From Methyloglobulus sp. (GTDB lineage: Bacteria > Pseudomonadota > Gammaproteobacteria > Methylococcales > Methylomonadaceae): a stretch of DNA of 64,000 nucleotides. Numbering within the stretch: position 1 is the stretch's first letter; each line of letters opens with the position of its first letter. The stretch spans positions 117,241 to 181,240 of the forward strand of contig JABFQX010000024.1 in NCBI GenBank assembly GCA_013141505.1, in the 5' to 3' direction. The position numbers and the translations under genes were made by a program. The notes under the pieces were generated by a model, which did not search any database, was not told the origin of the DNA, and saw only the letters and a program-made list of their open reading frames with translations. Of the stretch, positions 1 through 8,741 are shown piece by piece.

Positions 1-376
1 TGTGCTGCTCTGTCAATGCAGGTGCTGTTTTTGAAGGTGCAGATCTTTCTTCAAACATTGGCATCGGCCAGGTGGTGGCTGGCGGATACATGAAAGACAA
101 AGGTATTTTGGCATCGGGGATTTGCAGCTTGACCACTATAGCTTCACGCTTCCCATTCATAAGATTATCTAAATATCTGGAAAATAGAGTTATTCCTGCT
201 AATGTAGATACCAACAAAGTAAATAGAAATGAACCAATGACGACCCATTTAATTTTTTCATTGGTGTTTTTTATTTTTGTCGCTAAAAGTAGCTCTTTAA
301 TGTCTATTTTTGCAGAGTCCATAATATTAAATTCGTTCTTAAAAGTAATGTTCAGAAGCCTGGCATCAGCAGGCAT
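1..376 (-). CDS. partial hypothetical membrane protein (C-terminus beyond left edge)
   Basis: The minus strand is open from an ATG at 376 to the window edge with no stop, and an in-frame TAA lies 9 bases before that ATG. An alternative start is the ATG at 322 (Met19). The protein has a charged, Lys-rich N-terminus and then one strong membrane segment at about residues 49-70 (WVVIGSFLFTLLVSTLAGITL). A basic stretch and a proline-rich region follow (PLSFMYPPATTWPMPMFEE). This suggests a single-pass membrane protein with its C-terminal part outside. The overlapping plus-strand reading frame looks far less protein-like. No family recognised; the missing C-terminus prevents more. Confidence 0.5.
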   Translation of the reverse strand, partial: MPADARLLNITFKNEFNIMDSAKIDIKELLLATKIKNTNEKIKWVVIGSFLFTLLVSTLAGITLFSRYLDNLMNGKREAIVVKLQIPDAKIPLSFMYPPATTWPMPMFEERSAPSKTAPALTEQH

Positions 377-878
377 TCTCGCTTAAATCTAAGTGTCTTC
401 CAGCGCCCTGATATCAATAAATTAGCGATACTTGCCATTATTTTGAATAGCAGCAAACACAAAATCTATTAACGACACAATCCATAGAGCTTTTTAAAAA
501 CTTATCTTTTAGATTTGGACATACTATAGCGATTGATTGGATAAGAGAATATCCGTATAAATACCTACAAAAAAGAAAAATCGACCTAAATAACCGCTGA
601 GAATGCCAAGTTTCAGGATCATTGGTGCTTGATTGTATGGTTTTTCTTTATTGTCGGAGTATCAACTTATTCAGGACTGACAAATAGGATTGGGTATAGC
701 TTGGAAAATAATGTTATTTCTGGTTAAAAATGGGTAACCACAGAGTTACACATGCCAAGTGCACTTATGTCAGCAAAACAATGCCGACTCGACTCGATTT
801 GACTGATTTGATTTGACCTGAAAGGCTATTAGATATGGGAAGCTCATATGATTTTGGCAATTTGGATTGATTCACTAT
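377..878. other. intergenic region without a supported gene
   Basis: About 500 bases with no convincing start codon plus reading frame. A 49-codon open stretch on the plus strand (451-600) has protein-like composition but no start codon and is not called. No hairpin or promoter stood out. Confidence 0.4.
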
Positions 879-1595
879 TCACTGTATGAAACTGCCTGAG
901 TCAGGCAAGTTAAATTCTTCCCTGGAAAGGTAAAAGATATTGGTCGTTGAACCGTCAATCTCTTTGAATTGGTTAACCATCACGTTAGGTAATTCTGTAC
1001 CGATTTTCATTTGGAGTTGTGTGGTATTTGGGGCTTTGCCGTTTTCGTCGCTCGCTAACTCTACCTTGCACATGCTGGCGCGGCACTCAATACCGATTAC
1101 AGACTTAGAAGGAATCTTAGCGCTGGTTAAAGCATCCTGTAGCAGTTGCTTAGTTTTTGCAGACCAAGCCGGATCGATGGTTTGTTGGTGAAATCCTGCT
1201 TCCAGAGCCTCTCCTTGTTTGCGGAAAAACTCATCTTCCTTGGCAATGGTTTCTTCCGGCGTGAGTCCCGTATTGGGGGTGGGGTCAGTTGCTGCTTGGT
1301 TTTCAGTTACATTGCCGGTTATTTGTTGTCGGCTAGCATGCATATTTGCCCTTAAGTCGGCAAGGTCGGCCTTGAGGAGAGCGACTTCCTTCCTCAAGGC
1401 GATTAGGTTTTCTTTCAGATTATCATCCGTGCTGGCATCCGTGCTAGGATCATTATGGACTACGTGCTTTTCAAATAAGGACGATGCTACGCTAGTAGGT
1501 TGTACACCATCGGCTGTGCTGTTACCCAGCACCAGATAAGTGCCAATAGCTAACGCCAGCACACTGCCTATCAGAAAAAAATGCCATAGTTTCAT
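879..1595 (-). CDS. hypothetical membrane-anchored protein with coiled coil
   Basis: A 238-residue protein. Residues 5-24 form a hydrophobic signal anchor. A leucine/lysine-rich heptad-like region, probably a coiled coil, spans about residues 60-90 (ENLIALRKEVALLKADLADL), followed by a polar Thr/Pro-rich linker. The C-terminal part holds the motif GIECRASMCKVELAS; a pair of cysteines in a CRxSxCxVE setting recurs in many uncharacterised exported proteins and could form a disulphide. It is probably periplasmic and tethered to the inner membrane. It lies 46 bases downstream of another exported-protein gene on the same strand. No function can be assigned. Confidence 0.75.
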   Translation of the reverse strand: MKLWHFFLIGSVLALAIGTYLVLGNSTADGVQPTSVASSLFEKHVVHNDPSTDASTDDNLKENLIALRKEVALLKADLADLRANMHASRQQITGNVTENQAATDPTPNTGLTPEETIAKEDEFFRKQGEALEAGFHQQTIDPAWSAKTKQLLQDALTSAKIPSKSVIGIECRASMCKVELASDENGKAPNTTQLQMKIGTELPNVMVNQFKEIDGSTTNIFYLSREEFNLPDSGSFIQ

Positions 1596-1641
1596 AATGC
1601 TATTTCCTTATTTTATAGTCGCTCGTCGAAACCAATGCCAA

Positions 1642-2124
1642 TTAAAAGCTAGAAATAACTGAGACGATGTGGCCATTGCCAAATGCTGGCAAGTTACAGG
1701 TCACATTGTAATTCGAAGTCGCCGCTACCGGTACATTGTTCCAAGTAATAGTACCTGCACCAAGAATGGGCGTAAATTTCTGAACTGATGCCCAGAAGTT
1801 ACCATTCCCCCTTCGCGTGTTAAGATAACAATCGAAAAAAGAACTTGTATTATAGGTTAAGCTCACAGAACCGGTTAATTTACCGGGTGTGTGGGTGATT
1901 ATCAGTGGACAGGTGGCGGTATCGGCAAATGCCCCATAATTATAGAAACCGTCTTCTTGATGATAGAAGTTAGCTGCGCTCGGCCCGGAATAGGCTTCAC
2001 AGACATTACCATTATGGATGACAGGTGGCACAACAGGTACAACTGCCATTGCACTACCACTGGTTGCCAAGGCGCCTACCATTGTTGCCGCTAAGGCCAG
2101 ACCTAATGCGATTGATTTTTTCAT
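1642..2124 (-). CDS. small secreted hypothetical protein
   Basis: A 160-residue protein with a clear Sec signal peptide: MKKS, a hydrophobic core, and a likely cleavage after AMA around residue 27. The mature part is rich in Asn, Thr, Tyr and Phe and has four cysteines spaced across it (NVCEAY, ATCPLI, FDCYLN, VTCNLP), suggesting two disulphides and a beta-rich fold. A ribosome-binding sequence (GGAGAAAA) precedes the ATG. It is likely exported to the periplasm or outside. It sits upstream of, and on the same strand as, the coiled-coil membrane protein, so the two may be co-transcribed. No family recognised. Confidence 0.75.
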   Translation of the reverse strand: MKKSIALGLALAATMVGALATSGSAMAVVPVVPPVIHNGNVCEAYSGPSAANFYHQEDGFYNYGAFADTATCPLIITHTPGKLTGSVSLTYNTSSFFDCYLNTRRGNGNFWASVQKFTPILGAGTITWNNVPVAATSNYNVTCNLPAFGNGHIVSVISSF

Positions 2125-2442
2125 GAGTTTTCTCCTGATAAATAAGTAAAAGTGAACCTGTCTTAACCTGGGGAGGCAGGCAGGTTCGAGTCACATCGGA
2201 TATTGCAAGTACGATTTTTAATAACGTTGCGTTCTTTCGATGTGGCTTCATATTAATCATTAGGAAGAAGCGAATCTGTTAAAAATTACACACAAAATAT
2301 GCGGATTTTTACCTAAAAAACTTTTCGAAACTATGCTTACCCCCATACTGGACGGAACGCTAATAAATTTTAGCGGACGATAATAAGCTGGGAACGTGCG
2401 GGATATTCGCTTGAGGAATAACCGTCATGAATGGTGGATGTG
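2125..2442. other. intergenic region
   Basis: About 320 bases separating the secreted-protein gene from the 3' end of the Smr gene. It must hold the promoter of the secreted protein; no clear -35/-10 pair or terminator could be singled out. Confidence 0.35.
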
Positions 2443-3036
2443 CTAATCGTTGCCGTCAGCGTATTTTTCAGGGCAGTTCTTATTTGATTTTAACAATACA
2501 TAGACTGCGCCAGCGCCGCCTTGTCCTTGCTGCGCTGAGCAAAAGGCTTGCACAGAGTTATGTTGTCTAAGCCAGCGGTTGAGATGATTTTTTAAAATTG
2601 GTTGATCTTCTGAGGAACGGTAGCCTTTACCGTGAATGATATGGACACAACGATAGCCAGCCAGAGTGCCGACATGTAAAAACTCGACTAATTGCTGCTT
2701 TGCGATAGCACTGGTCAGGCCATGTAAATCAAGTTCGGCCTGCACCCCAAAAAAACCTTTGCGTAATTTTGCGAGTACGCTTTTTTGTATGCCGGGTGCG
2801 CTATAACTTAAGATCTCTTCGTGGCTGACACTGTCAATTTCGGGCTGGGCATCAACGTGCCAGCTTTCATTAAAATCAACGGCTTTAGCCTTTGGAAACG
2901 GTTTGGGTTTACTGGCTTTTAACTGAATTTTGTCGCTTTTTATAGCCTGCACGTCACCGACTGTTTGTCGAAACAGGTCACTGTCTTTAGGGCTGATGAT
3001 TTTTTTTGTCACAAATATTGATTTAGTTGATAACAT
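2443..3036 (-). CDS. Smr-domain protein (SmrA/YfcN-like)
   Basis: About 197 residues when started at the ATG at 3036. The frame stays open upstream to 3126, but that would overlap the divergent surE start. The C-terminal half is a Smr (small MutS-related) domain: LDLHGLTSAIAKQQLVEFL carries the LDLHG motif, and HIIHGKGYRS plus the GGAGAVYVLLK ending complete it. In known proteins, Smr domains nick or cleave DNA or mRNA; SmrB/YfcN acts on mRNA of collided ribosomes. The N-terminal half is polar and lysine/proline-rich, as in stand-alone gammaproteobacterial Smr proteins. It is divergent from surE across 38 bases. SmrA versus SmrB cannot be decided by eye. Confidence 0.88.
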   Translation of the reverse strand: MLSTKSIFVTKKIISPKDSDLFRQTVGDVQAIKSDKIQLKASKPKPFPKAKAVDFNESWHVDAQPEIDSVSHEEILSYSAPGIQKSVLAKLRKGFFGVQAELDLHGLTSAIAKQQLVEFLHVGTLAGYRCVHIIHGKGYRSSEDQPILKNHLNRWLRQHNSVQAFCSAQQGQGGAGAVYVLLKSNKNCPEKYADGND

Positions 3037-3074
3037 TGTTGATTTTATAGCGTAATCCGCAGTAAGGCGAGTGA

Positions 3075-3836
3075 ATGTACATTTTGTTAAGTAATGACGA
3101 CGGCTATTTGGCCGAGGGACTTTCAACCTTGGCTAAGGCATTAAGCCAATATGCTGAAATTGCCGTGGTCGCGCCGGATAAAAATCGCAGCGCCGCCAGT
3201 AATTCCCTCACACTGGATATGCCCCTGCGTTCTTCTATCGGCGAAAATGGTTTTATCAAGGTCGATGGCACACCTACCGATTGCGTGCATTTGGCAATTA
3301 CCGGCTTGCTGGAAAAAGAGCCGGACATGGTATTTGCTGGCATCAATCATGGCGGTAATCTGGGTGACGATGTGCTCTATTCAGGCACAGTCGCCGCCGC
3401 CACTGAAGGGCGGTTTTTGGGCTTGCCGGCAGTCGCTATTTCCTTGGCGGGAAATAGCGAAACCGTGAGCCATTTTGATACGGCAGCCTATGTTGCTGTT
3501 ACTTTGCTAAAACAATTAGGTGATAAACCCTTGCCCCGCGACACATTGTTAAATGTTAATGTGCCTGATATTCCTATTTCCGAGTTAAAAGGGTTTCAGG
3601 CTACGCGTTTAGGACAACGGCATAAGTCGGAACCCGTCATAAAAAACAAAGATCCACGTGGACGTATCCTATATTGGGTAGGGCCGCCCGGTGCTGAGCA
3701 AGATGCTGGGCCGGGTACCGATTTTTATGCGATTAGTACGGGTTATGTGTCGGTAACGCCATTACAATTGGATTTGACTTGGTATGATCGTATTGATTTA
3801 GTGGCTTCATGGTTGCCACAGGAGGGCGCGCAATGA
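3075..3836 (+). CDS. surE: 5'/3'-nucleotidase SurE
   Basis: A 253-residue survival protein E: metal-dependent removal of phosphate from 5'- and 3'-nucleotides (and exopolyphosphate) in the cytoplasm. The N-terminus [15 protein letters not shown] holds the Asn-Asp-Asp metal ligands (N7, D8, D9). The family signatures SAASNSLTL and [21 protein letters not shown] follow, giving the remaining metal ligands (Ser and Asn). Length is normal for the family. The stop overlaps the start of pcm by four bases (ATGA), so the two are translationally coupled, matching the conserved surE-pcm gene order of gammaproteobacteria. Confidence 0.97.
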   Translation: MYILLSNDDGYLAEGLSTLAKALSQYAEIAVVAPDKNRSAASNSLTLDMPLRSSIGENGFIKVDGTPTDCVHLAITGLLEKEPDMVFAGINHGGNLGDDVLYSGTVAAATEGRFLGLPAVAISLAGNSETVSHFDTAAYVAVTLLKQLGDKPLPRDTLLNVNVPDIPISELKGFQATRLGQRHKSEPVIKNKDPRGRILYWVGPPGAEQDAGPGTDFYAISTGYVSVTPLQLDLTWYDRIDLVASWLPQEGAQ

Positions 3837-4495
3837 ACCAAAGTCTTCAAGGCATTGGTATGACCTCGCGGCGAACCCGCGAACGCATGGTTAAGAGACT
3901 GATTGAACAAGGCATAAGAAATCGCAAGGTATTGGATGTAATGCGGGACACGCCCCGGCATATTTTTGTCGATGAAGCCCTGGCGAGTCGTGCCTATGAG
4001 GATAATCCTTTACCCATAGGGTATAACCAAACGATTTCTCAGCCCTACATTGTTGCTAAGATGACTGAACTACTGATAAAAGTGGGGCATTTGAAAAAAG
4101 TGCTGGAAATTGGGACGGGTTGCGGCTATCAAACAGCAGTCCTGGCGCAATTTGCCGACCATGTTTATACCGTCGAGAGAATTTTACCTTTGCAACGCAA
4201 GGCCAAAGAACATCTCTGGGAAATGAAAATTAAGAATGTCAGTTATATCCATAATGACGGTGGCTGGGGTTGGCCGGAATATGCGCCATTTGACGGGATT
4301 CTGGTAAGTGCGTCGCCTACTGAAATTCCTGAAACTTTATTACAGCAGATGGGAATGGGTGGCGTAATGGTGATACCTATAGGGGAGGGCGGTGGCCGTC
4401 AAGTATTGCAACGGGTTATACGGTCAGAAAGTGGTTTTGAGGTTGAAGATATTGAGCCGGTGAGCTTTGTGCCGTTTTTGTCTGGGCGAGAGTAG
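3833..4495 (+). CDS. pcm: protein-L-isoaspartate O-methyltransferase
   Basis: A 220-residue enzyme that methylates L-isoaspartyl residues in damaged proteins using S-adenosylmethionine, starting their repair. The start is the ATG at 3833, inside the surE stop (ATGA), rather than the GTG eight codons earlier. Seen in the sequence are the substrate motif [17 protein letters not shown] and the SAM-binding glycine-rich loop [17 protein letters not shown] downstream segment [15 protein letters not shown] matches the family. Length is typical. It is the second gene of a surE-pcm operon; no third gene follows on this strand. Confidence 0.96.
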   Translation: MNQSLQGIGMTSRRTRERMVKRLIEQGIRNRKVLDVMRDTPRHIFVDEALASRAYEDNPLPIGYNQTISQPYIVAKMTELLIKVGHLKKVLEIGTGCGYQTAVLAQFADHVYTVERILPLQRKAKEHLWEMKIKNVSYIHNDGGWGWPEYAPFDGILVSASPTEIPETLLQQMGMGGVMVIPIGEGGGRQVLQRVIRSESGFEVEDIEPVSFVPFLSGRE

Positions 4496-4510
4496 GGCGG
4501 ACAACAACTA

Positions 4511-4530
4511 TCTTTTCCTTAAGGAAAAGA
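4511..4530. repeat. 20-bp perfect palindrome after pcm
   Basis: TCTTTTCCTTAAGGAAAAGA is its own reverse complement, beginning 15 bases after the pcm stop. There is no U-rich tail and GC content is low, so it is at best a weak transcript-end hairpin. Confidence 0.5.
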
Positions 4531-4584
4531 AATTATATAGCCTCACTTACGGCCAACGTACTCATCTTATTTCGCTATTAGTAA

Positions 4585-4752
4585 CCGAAGCGTCCAACAT
4601 TCAATGAGCCATTAACCAGGATTCGGGTTGCTATTCCTCAGGTTGCCCAGTTTAAAGGACAAAACAAACAACGTGTGAAACTCACTCAATCACACTATTT
4701 TATTGAGCAGTTAAAGCAGCATTGTTTATCAGTTAAGCTATACCAAGTTTAG
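4585..4752 (+). pseudogene. possible gene remnant, transposase-like C-terminus (uncertain)
   Basis: An open stretch of 55 codons ending in TAG and preceded by TAA has protein-like composition (for example IRVAIPQVAQFKGQ and KLTQSHYFIEQLKQH) but no usable start codon or ribosome-binding site. It resembles the tail of a DDE transposase in style only; no catalytic residue can be seen. It lies between two convergent operons, a typical landing site for decayed insertion sequences. Low confidence. Confidence 0.2.
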
Positions 4753-4767
4753 CAGATAGTTGTATTG

Positions 4768-4998
4768 TTAGTTATCATCCTTCATTTCAGACAGTTTTTT
4801 GATCGCATTCCCCGCAAGAGGGCTCAGGCCTTCTCCGTTTGCAGCGGTGTAATGCTGGATAATCGCCTTTCTCATACGTGGATCCCACGAACGTAAAATG
4901 TGTTTTTTAACGCCTTCGGCAGCGATGTCTTTATCGCTTTCCGCATTAAAGAAATTGGCAATATCATTTGCCATAGAGAGCAATTTTTCGATGTGCAT
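4768..4998 (-). CDS. fdsD: NAD-dependent formate dehydrogenase, delta subunit
   Basis: A 76-residue protein matching the small FdsD family: MHIEKLLSMANDIANFF at the N-terminus, then HILRSWDPRMRKAII and a Leu/Ala-rich end. FdsD is required for active soluble NAD-dependent molybdenum formate dehydrogenase, probably in maturation or assembly of the complex. It is the last gene of the fdsGBACD operon, starting 9 bases after the fdhD stop. Length is normal. Confidence 0.92.
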   Translation of the reverse strand: MHIEKLLSMANDIANFFNAESDKDIAAEGVKKHILRSWDPRMRKAIIQHYTAANGEGLSPLAGNAIKKLSEMKDDN

Positions 4999-5007
4999 TA
5001 CGGCTGA

Positions 5008-5874
5008 CTATTTTATTAAAGTTGGGAAAGTGGTGTGGTTCAAACGTTCGGGATGGGTATAAACAACATGCTGGTTTTCGCGCACAAATCCGACTAGGGT
5101 AAGCCCGGCTTCTTCCGCCAAACGGATAGCCAAGCCGGTAGGCGCGGATATAGCGGCCAATAAGCCAATGCCAACACTGGCAGCTTTTTGGACGACTTCA
5201 TAGCTGGCTCGGCTGGTAATCATAACAAAACCCAGAGCCGGATTTTTGCCGATCCTTAATAATAAACCGATGAGTTTATCGAGGGCATTATGTCTTCCTA
5301 CGTCTTCCCTGACATATTGTATTCCGCTGCCTGGAACAACCCAAGCGGCAGCATGGACAGCCCCGGTTAAGTGGTTGACCTGTTGGTGCTGGCTTATTGC
5401 CCCCAGAGCGGCAATAAGCTCGGTCGCGGCGACACTGAGTTCAGCCTGTACCGGCGATACCTGACGAATAGCCTGTTGTAAGGTGGTGGCGCCGCATAAT
5501 CCACAGCCGGTGCGGCCGGTTAAATTACGGCCTTTGTCAGATAGTTTACAGAATTGGGATTCGGGAATTTGTAATCGAACTTCGATGCCATTCGAGCGGT
5601 TATAGGTGTGAATTGAAATTAGCTCAGCAGCCGACTGTATAATGCCTTCGGTGATGCTGAACCCTAGGGCAAAATCTTCGAGGTTAGTCGGTGTCGCGAG
5701 CATAACAACGTGGGGTACACCGTTATATATCAGGGATACGGGGGCTTCTTCGGCAACATAATCCAGTTGGCTGGTAAGCTGATTGGCTTGCCATCGTTCA
5801 ACTTTAACCTGCTCGTAGCTAGGCCAGCCCAGTTCGGGACTCAGGTCTGGCATGACTACATTACGGTTGGCCAC
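5008..5874 (-). CDS. fdhD: formate dehydrogenase accessory sulfurtransferase FdhD (FdsC)
   Basis: A 288-residue FdhD-family protein. FdhD takes sulphur from the cysteine desulfurase IscS and sulfurates the bis-MGD molybdenum cofactor before it enters formate dehydrogenase. The two conserved cysteines are C124 and C127 in RTGCGLCGATT, as in E. coli FdhD. Other family segments visible are FALGFSITEGII, TGAVHAAAW, REDVGRHNALDKLIG and SRASYEVVQKAAS. It lies 3 bases after fdsA, so it is co-translated in the operon; in other NAD-dependent formate dehydrogenase operons this gene is called fdsC. Confidence 0.96.
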   Translation of the reverse strand: MANRNVVMPDLSPELGWPSYEQVKVERWQANQLTSQLDYVAEEAPVSLIYNGVPHVVMLATPTNLEDFALGFSITEGIIQSAAELISIHTYNRSNGIEVRLQIPESQFCKLSDKGRNLTGRTGCGLCGATTLQQAIRQVSPVQAELSVAATELIAALGAISQHQQVNHLTGAVHAAAWVVPGSGIQYVREDVGRHNALDKLIGLLLRIGKNPALGFVMITSRASYEVVQKAASVGIGLLAAISAPTGLAIRLAEEAGLTLVGFVRENQHVVYTHPERLNHTTFPTLIK

Positions 5875-5877
5875 GCT

Positions 5878-8718
5878 TTATTCCTTAGCAAGCAATTCCA
5901 GTTGCCGTTCGGAAAATGCTTGGTAATCTTGTTGCCATTCCGATGGGTGGCTGACTTTGCTCACTTGCACTGCCGTCACCTTGTATTCGGGGCAATTTGT
6001 TGCCCAGTCGGAATTATCCGTGGTGATAACATTGGCACCGGATTCAGGGAAGTGGAAAGTGGTGTAAACCACACCCGGTTGTACCCGCTCGCTAATTTTT
6101 GCCCGTAATACAGTCTCACCGGCACGGCTTTTGATGCCTACCCAATCCTGGTCTTTGAGGCCGCGATCTTCGGCATCATGGGGATGGATTTCTAGCAGAT
6201 CTTCAGCATGCCAGGCATTATTTTCGGTACGGCGTGTTTGTGCGCCGACATTATATTGTGACAGGATGCGTCCCGTGGTCAGAATCAGCGGAAATTTTTG
6301 CGTTACCTTTTCCTGGGATGCAACAAATTCGGTCAGCATGAACAAGCCTTTGCCGTTGTCACGCATGAATTCATGTTCGTGCATAGTTGGCGTACCTTCT
6401 GGTGTGTCATCCGTACAAGGCCATTGAATACTACCAAGTTGGTCAATTTTTTCATAGCTGACACCTGAAAAACTTGGAGTAAGGCGTGCAATTTCAGCCA
6501 TGATTTCAGAAGGATGGTTGTAGTTCATCGGATAACCCATTGCATTTGAGAGCATCTGGGTGATTTCCCAATCTTCATAGCTAGCCAAGGCTGGCATTAC
6601 TTTACGAACGGGAGAGATACGGCGCTCCGCATTGGTGAAAGTGCCATTTTTTTCTAAAAATGATGATCCTGGCAGGAACACATGGGCAAATTTGGCGGTT
6701 TCATTAAGGAACAAGTCCTGAACGATCACGCATTCCATAGAGCGCAGTGCGTGGTGTACATGTTGGATGTCTGGATCGGATTGGGCAATGTCTTCGCCTT
6801 CGACATAAAGCCCAAGGAAGCTGCCGTCAGATGCGGCATCAAACATGTTTGGAATCCTTAGTCCAGGTTCTGGCTGCAAGGAAACACCCCAGTTTTGTTC
6901 GAACAACTGTCGGGTAGCTTTATCAGATACATGGCGATAACCTGGGTATTCGTGAGGGAATGAACCCATGTCACACGAACCCTGGACGTTATTCTGGCCG
7001 CGCAATGGATTAACGCCCACGCCTTCGCGTCCGAGATTGCCAGTTGCCATCGCCAGATTGGCAATGCCGATTACCATGGTTGAGCCTTGGCTGTGTTCGG
7101 TTACGCCCAAGCCATAATAAATTGCGCCATTTTTGGCACTTGCATACAGTTTAGCAGCAGCACGTATATCGGCGGCAGGAACGCCAGTGATAGATTCTGT
7201 TGCTTCCGGTGCGTGGCGTTTATCGGCAATGAAATTCCGCCATTTGTTAAAAGATTCAACATCGCAGCGGGATTTGACGAATTCTTCATCAACAAGGCTC
7301 TCAGTCACAACAACATGGGCAATCGCATTAATTAGGGCAACGTTGCTGCTCGGACGCAGTTTAAGATGATAATTTGCTGCAACATGAGGTGTCCTGACCA
7401 GATCAATTTCACGAGGATCGACAACAATCAGCTTTGCGCCTTGGCGTAAGCGTTTTTTCATTTGCGAACCGAACACCGGATGACCGTCAGTTGGATTCGC
7501 GCCGATCACCATAATGACATCGGCTTTCATGACCGAATCAAAGTTCTGTGTACCTGATGATTCGCCAAAGGTTTGTTTTAGTCCATAACCAGTGGGTGAG
7601 TGACAAACGCGCGCGCAAGTATCGACGTTGTTGTTGCCGAAGCCTGCCCGAATCAGTTTTTGTACCAAATAGGTTTCTTCGTTGGTACAGCGTGAAGAAG
7701 TGATGCCCCCAATGGAATCCTTACCGTGTTTTTCTTGGATACGCTTTAATTCAGACGCGGCGTAATTAATCGCTTCTTCCCAAGTGACTTCCTGCCAATG
7801 GTCTTTAATGCTCTTGCGGATCATTGGTTTAGTAATGCGGTCTTTGTGCGTGGCATAACCAAAAGCAAAGCGGCCTTTTACGCAAGAATGACCATGATTG
7901 GCCTTGCCATCTTTATTTGGCACCATGCGTATCACTTGGCTACCTTTCATTTCCGCACGGAACGAACAGCCGACCCCGCAATAAGCGCAAGTCGTGACGA
8001 CTGCATGTTCTGGTGTGCCGTGATCGATCACCGATTTTTCCATTAGCGTCGCGGTAGGGCAGGCTTGTACACATGCGCCGCAGGATACGCATTCAGAATC
8101 CATGAAGGGCTGGTTTTGGCTGGGGGAAACCTTGGAATCAAAACCACGACCGTCAATTGTCAACGCGAACGTGCCCTGGGTTTCTTCGCAAGCCCTTACA
8201 CAGCGTGAGCAAACGATACATTTGCTGGGGTCGAAGGTGAAATAAGGGTTGCTTTCGTCTTTGACGGAATTTAAATGATTTTCACCGGCGGGATTGTATC
8301 GCACTTCCCGTAAGCCAACTGCACCTGCCATGTCTTGCAATTCACAGTCGCCGTTCGCCGCGCAGGTCAGGCAATCGAGTGGATGATCGGAGATATAAAG
8401 CTCCATCACGCCACGACGAACATCCGCCAGTTTCTTGTTTTGGGTGGTTACCACCATGCCTTCTGCGATTGGCGTGGTGCAGGAAGCGGGCATTCCGCGA
8501 CCGCCCTTGATCTCCACTACGCACAGGCGGCACGAACCGAACGGCTCGATGCTATCCGTTGCACATAATTTGGGGATGTCGATGCCGATACTTGATGCCG
8601 CTCGCATAACCGAGGTTCCGGCTGGGGCAATAACCTGAAAACCGTCAATTTCTAGGTTGACCATTTGCGTAGCGGAGATGGCTGGAGTGCCAAAGTCTTT
8701 TTCTGGTGTCATCGACAT
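5878..8718 (-). CDS. fdsA: NAD-dependent formate dehydrogenase, molybdenum alpha subunit
   Basis: A 946-residue catalytic subunit oxidising formate to CO2 at a bis-MGD molybdenum centre, in the cytoplasm. Domains in order: an N-terminal [2Fe-2S] domain (C52, C63, C66, C80); a His-Cys3 [4Fe-4S] site (HPLDCLTCAANGDC, residues 112-125); two ferredoxin clusters (CIVCSRCVRAC about 167-177, CVSCGACVQAC about 210-220); and the Mo-proximal [4Fe-4S] motif CAYCGVGC near 244-251. Next comes the molybdopterin oxidoreductase body and the molydopterin dinucleotide-binding domain. The Mo ligand and its neighbour are C372-H373 in CARVCHSPTG, so this is the cysteine, not selenocysteine, form. It is the third gene of fdsGBACD. 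Confidence 0.97.
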   Translation of the reverse strand: MSMTPEKDFGTPAISATQMVNLEIDGFQVIAPAGTSVMRAASSIGIDIPKLCATDSIEPFGSCRLCVVEIKGGRGMPASCTTPIAEGMVVTTQNKKLADVRRGVMELYISDHPLDCLTCAANGDCELQDMAGAVGLREVRYNPAGENHLNSVKDESNPYFTFDPSKCIVCSRCVRACEETQGTFALTIDGRGFDSKVSPSQNQPFMDSECVSCGACVQACPTATLMEKSVIDHGTPEHAVVTTCAYCGVGCSFRAEMKGSQVIRMVPNKDGKANHGHSCVKGRFAFGYATHKDRITKPMIRKSIKDHWQEVTWEEAINYAASELKRIQEKHGKDSIGGITSSRCTNEETYLVQKLIRAGFGNNNVDTCARVCHSPTGYGLKQTFGESSGTQNFDSVMKADVIMVIGANPTDGHPVFGSQMKKRLRQGAKLIVVDPREIDLVRTPHVAANYHLKLRPSSNVALINAIAHVVVTESLVDEEFVKSRCDVESFNKWRNFIADKRHAPEATESITGVPAADIRAAAKLYASAKNGAIYYGLGVTEHSQGSTMVIGIANLAMATGNLGREGVGVNPLRGQNNVQGSCDMGSFPHEYPGYRHVSDKATRQLFEQNWGVSLQPEPGLRIPNMFDAASDGSFLGLYVEGEDIAQSDPDIQHVHHALRSMECVIVQDLFLNETAKFAHVFLPGSSFLEKNGTFTNAERRISPVRKVMPALASYEDWEITQMLSNAMGYPMNYNHPSEIMAEIARLTPSFSGVSYEKIDQLGSIQWPCTDDTPEGTPTMHEHEFMRDNGKGLFMLTEFVASQEKVTQKFPLILTTGRILSQYNVGAQTRRTENNAWHAEDLLEIHPHDAEDRGLKDQDWVGIKSRAGETVLRAKISERVQPGVVYTTFHFPESGANVITTDNSDWATNCPEYKVTAVQVSKVSHPSEWQQDYQAFSERQLELLAKE

Positions 8719-8741
8719 TGTGAATACCTCTTAAATTTATA

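Noticed and set aside
72..386. Plus-strand 104-codon open frame
   Set aside because: The overlapping minus-strand frame has a clear membrane segment, a plausible start and runs off the edge; the plus frame has atypical composition.
451..600. 49-codon open stretch with protein-like composition
   Set aside because: No start codon, no ribosome-binding site, no recognised motif; it could be a fragment but cannot be supported.
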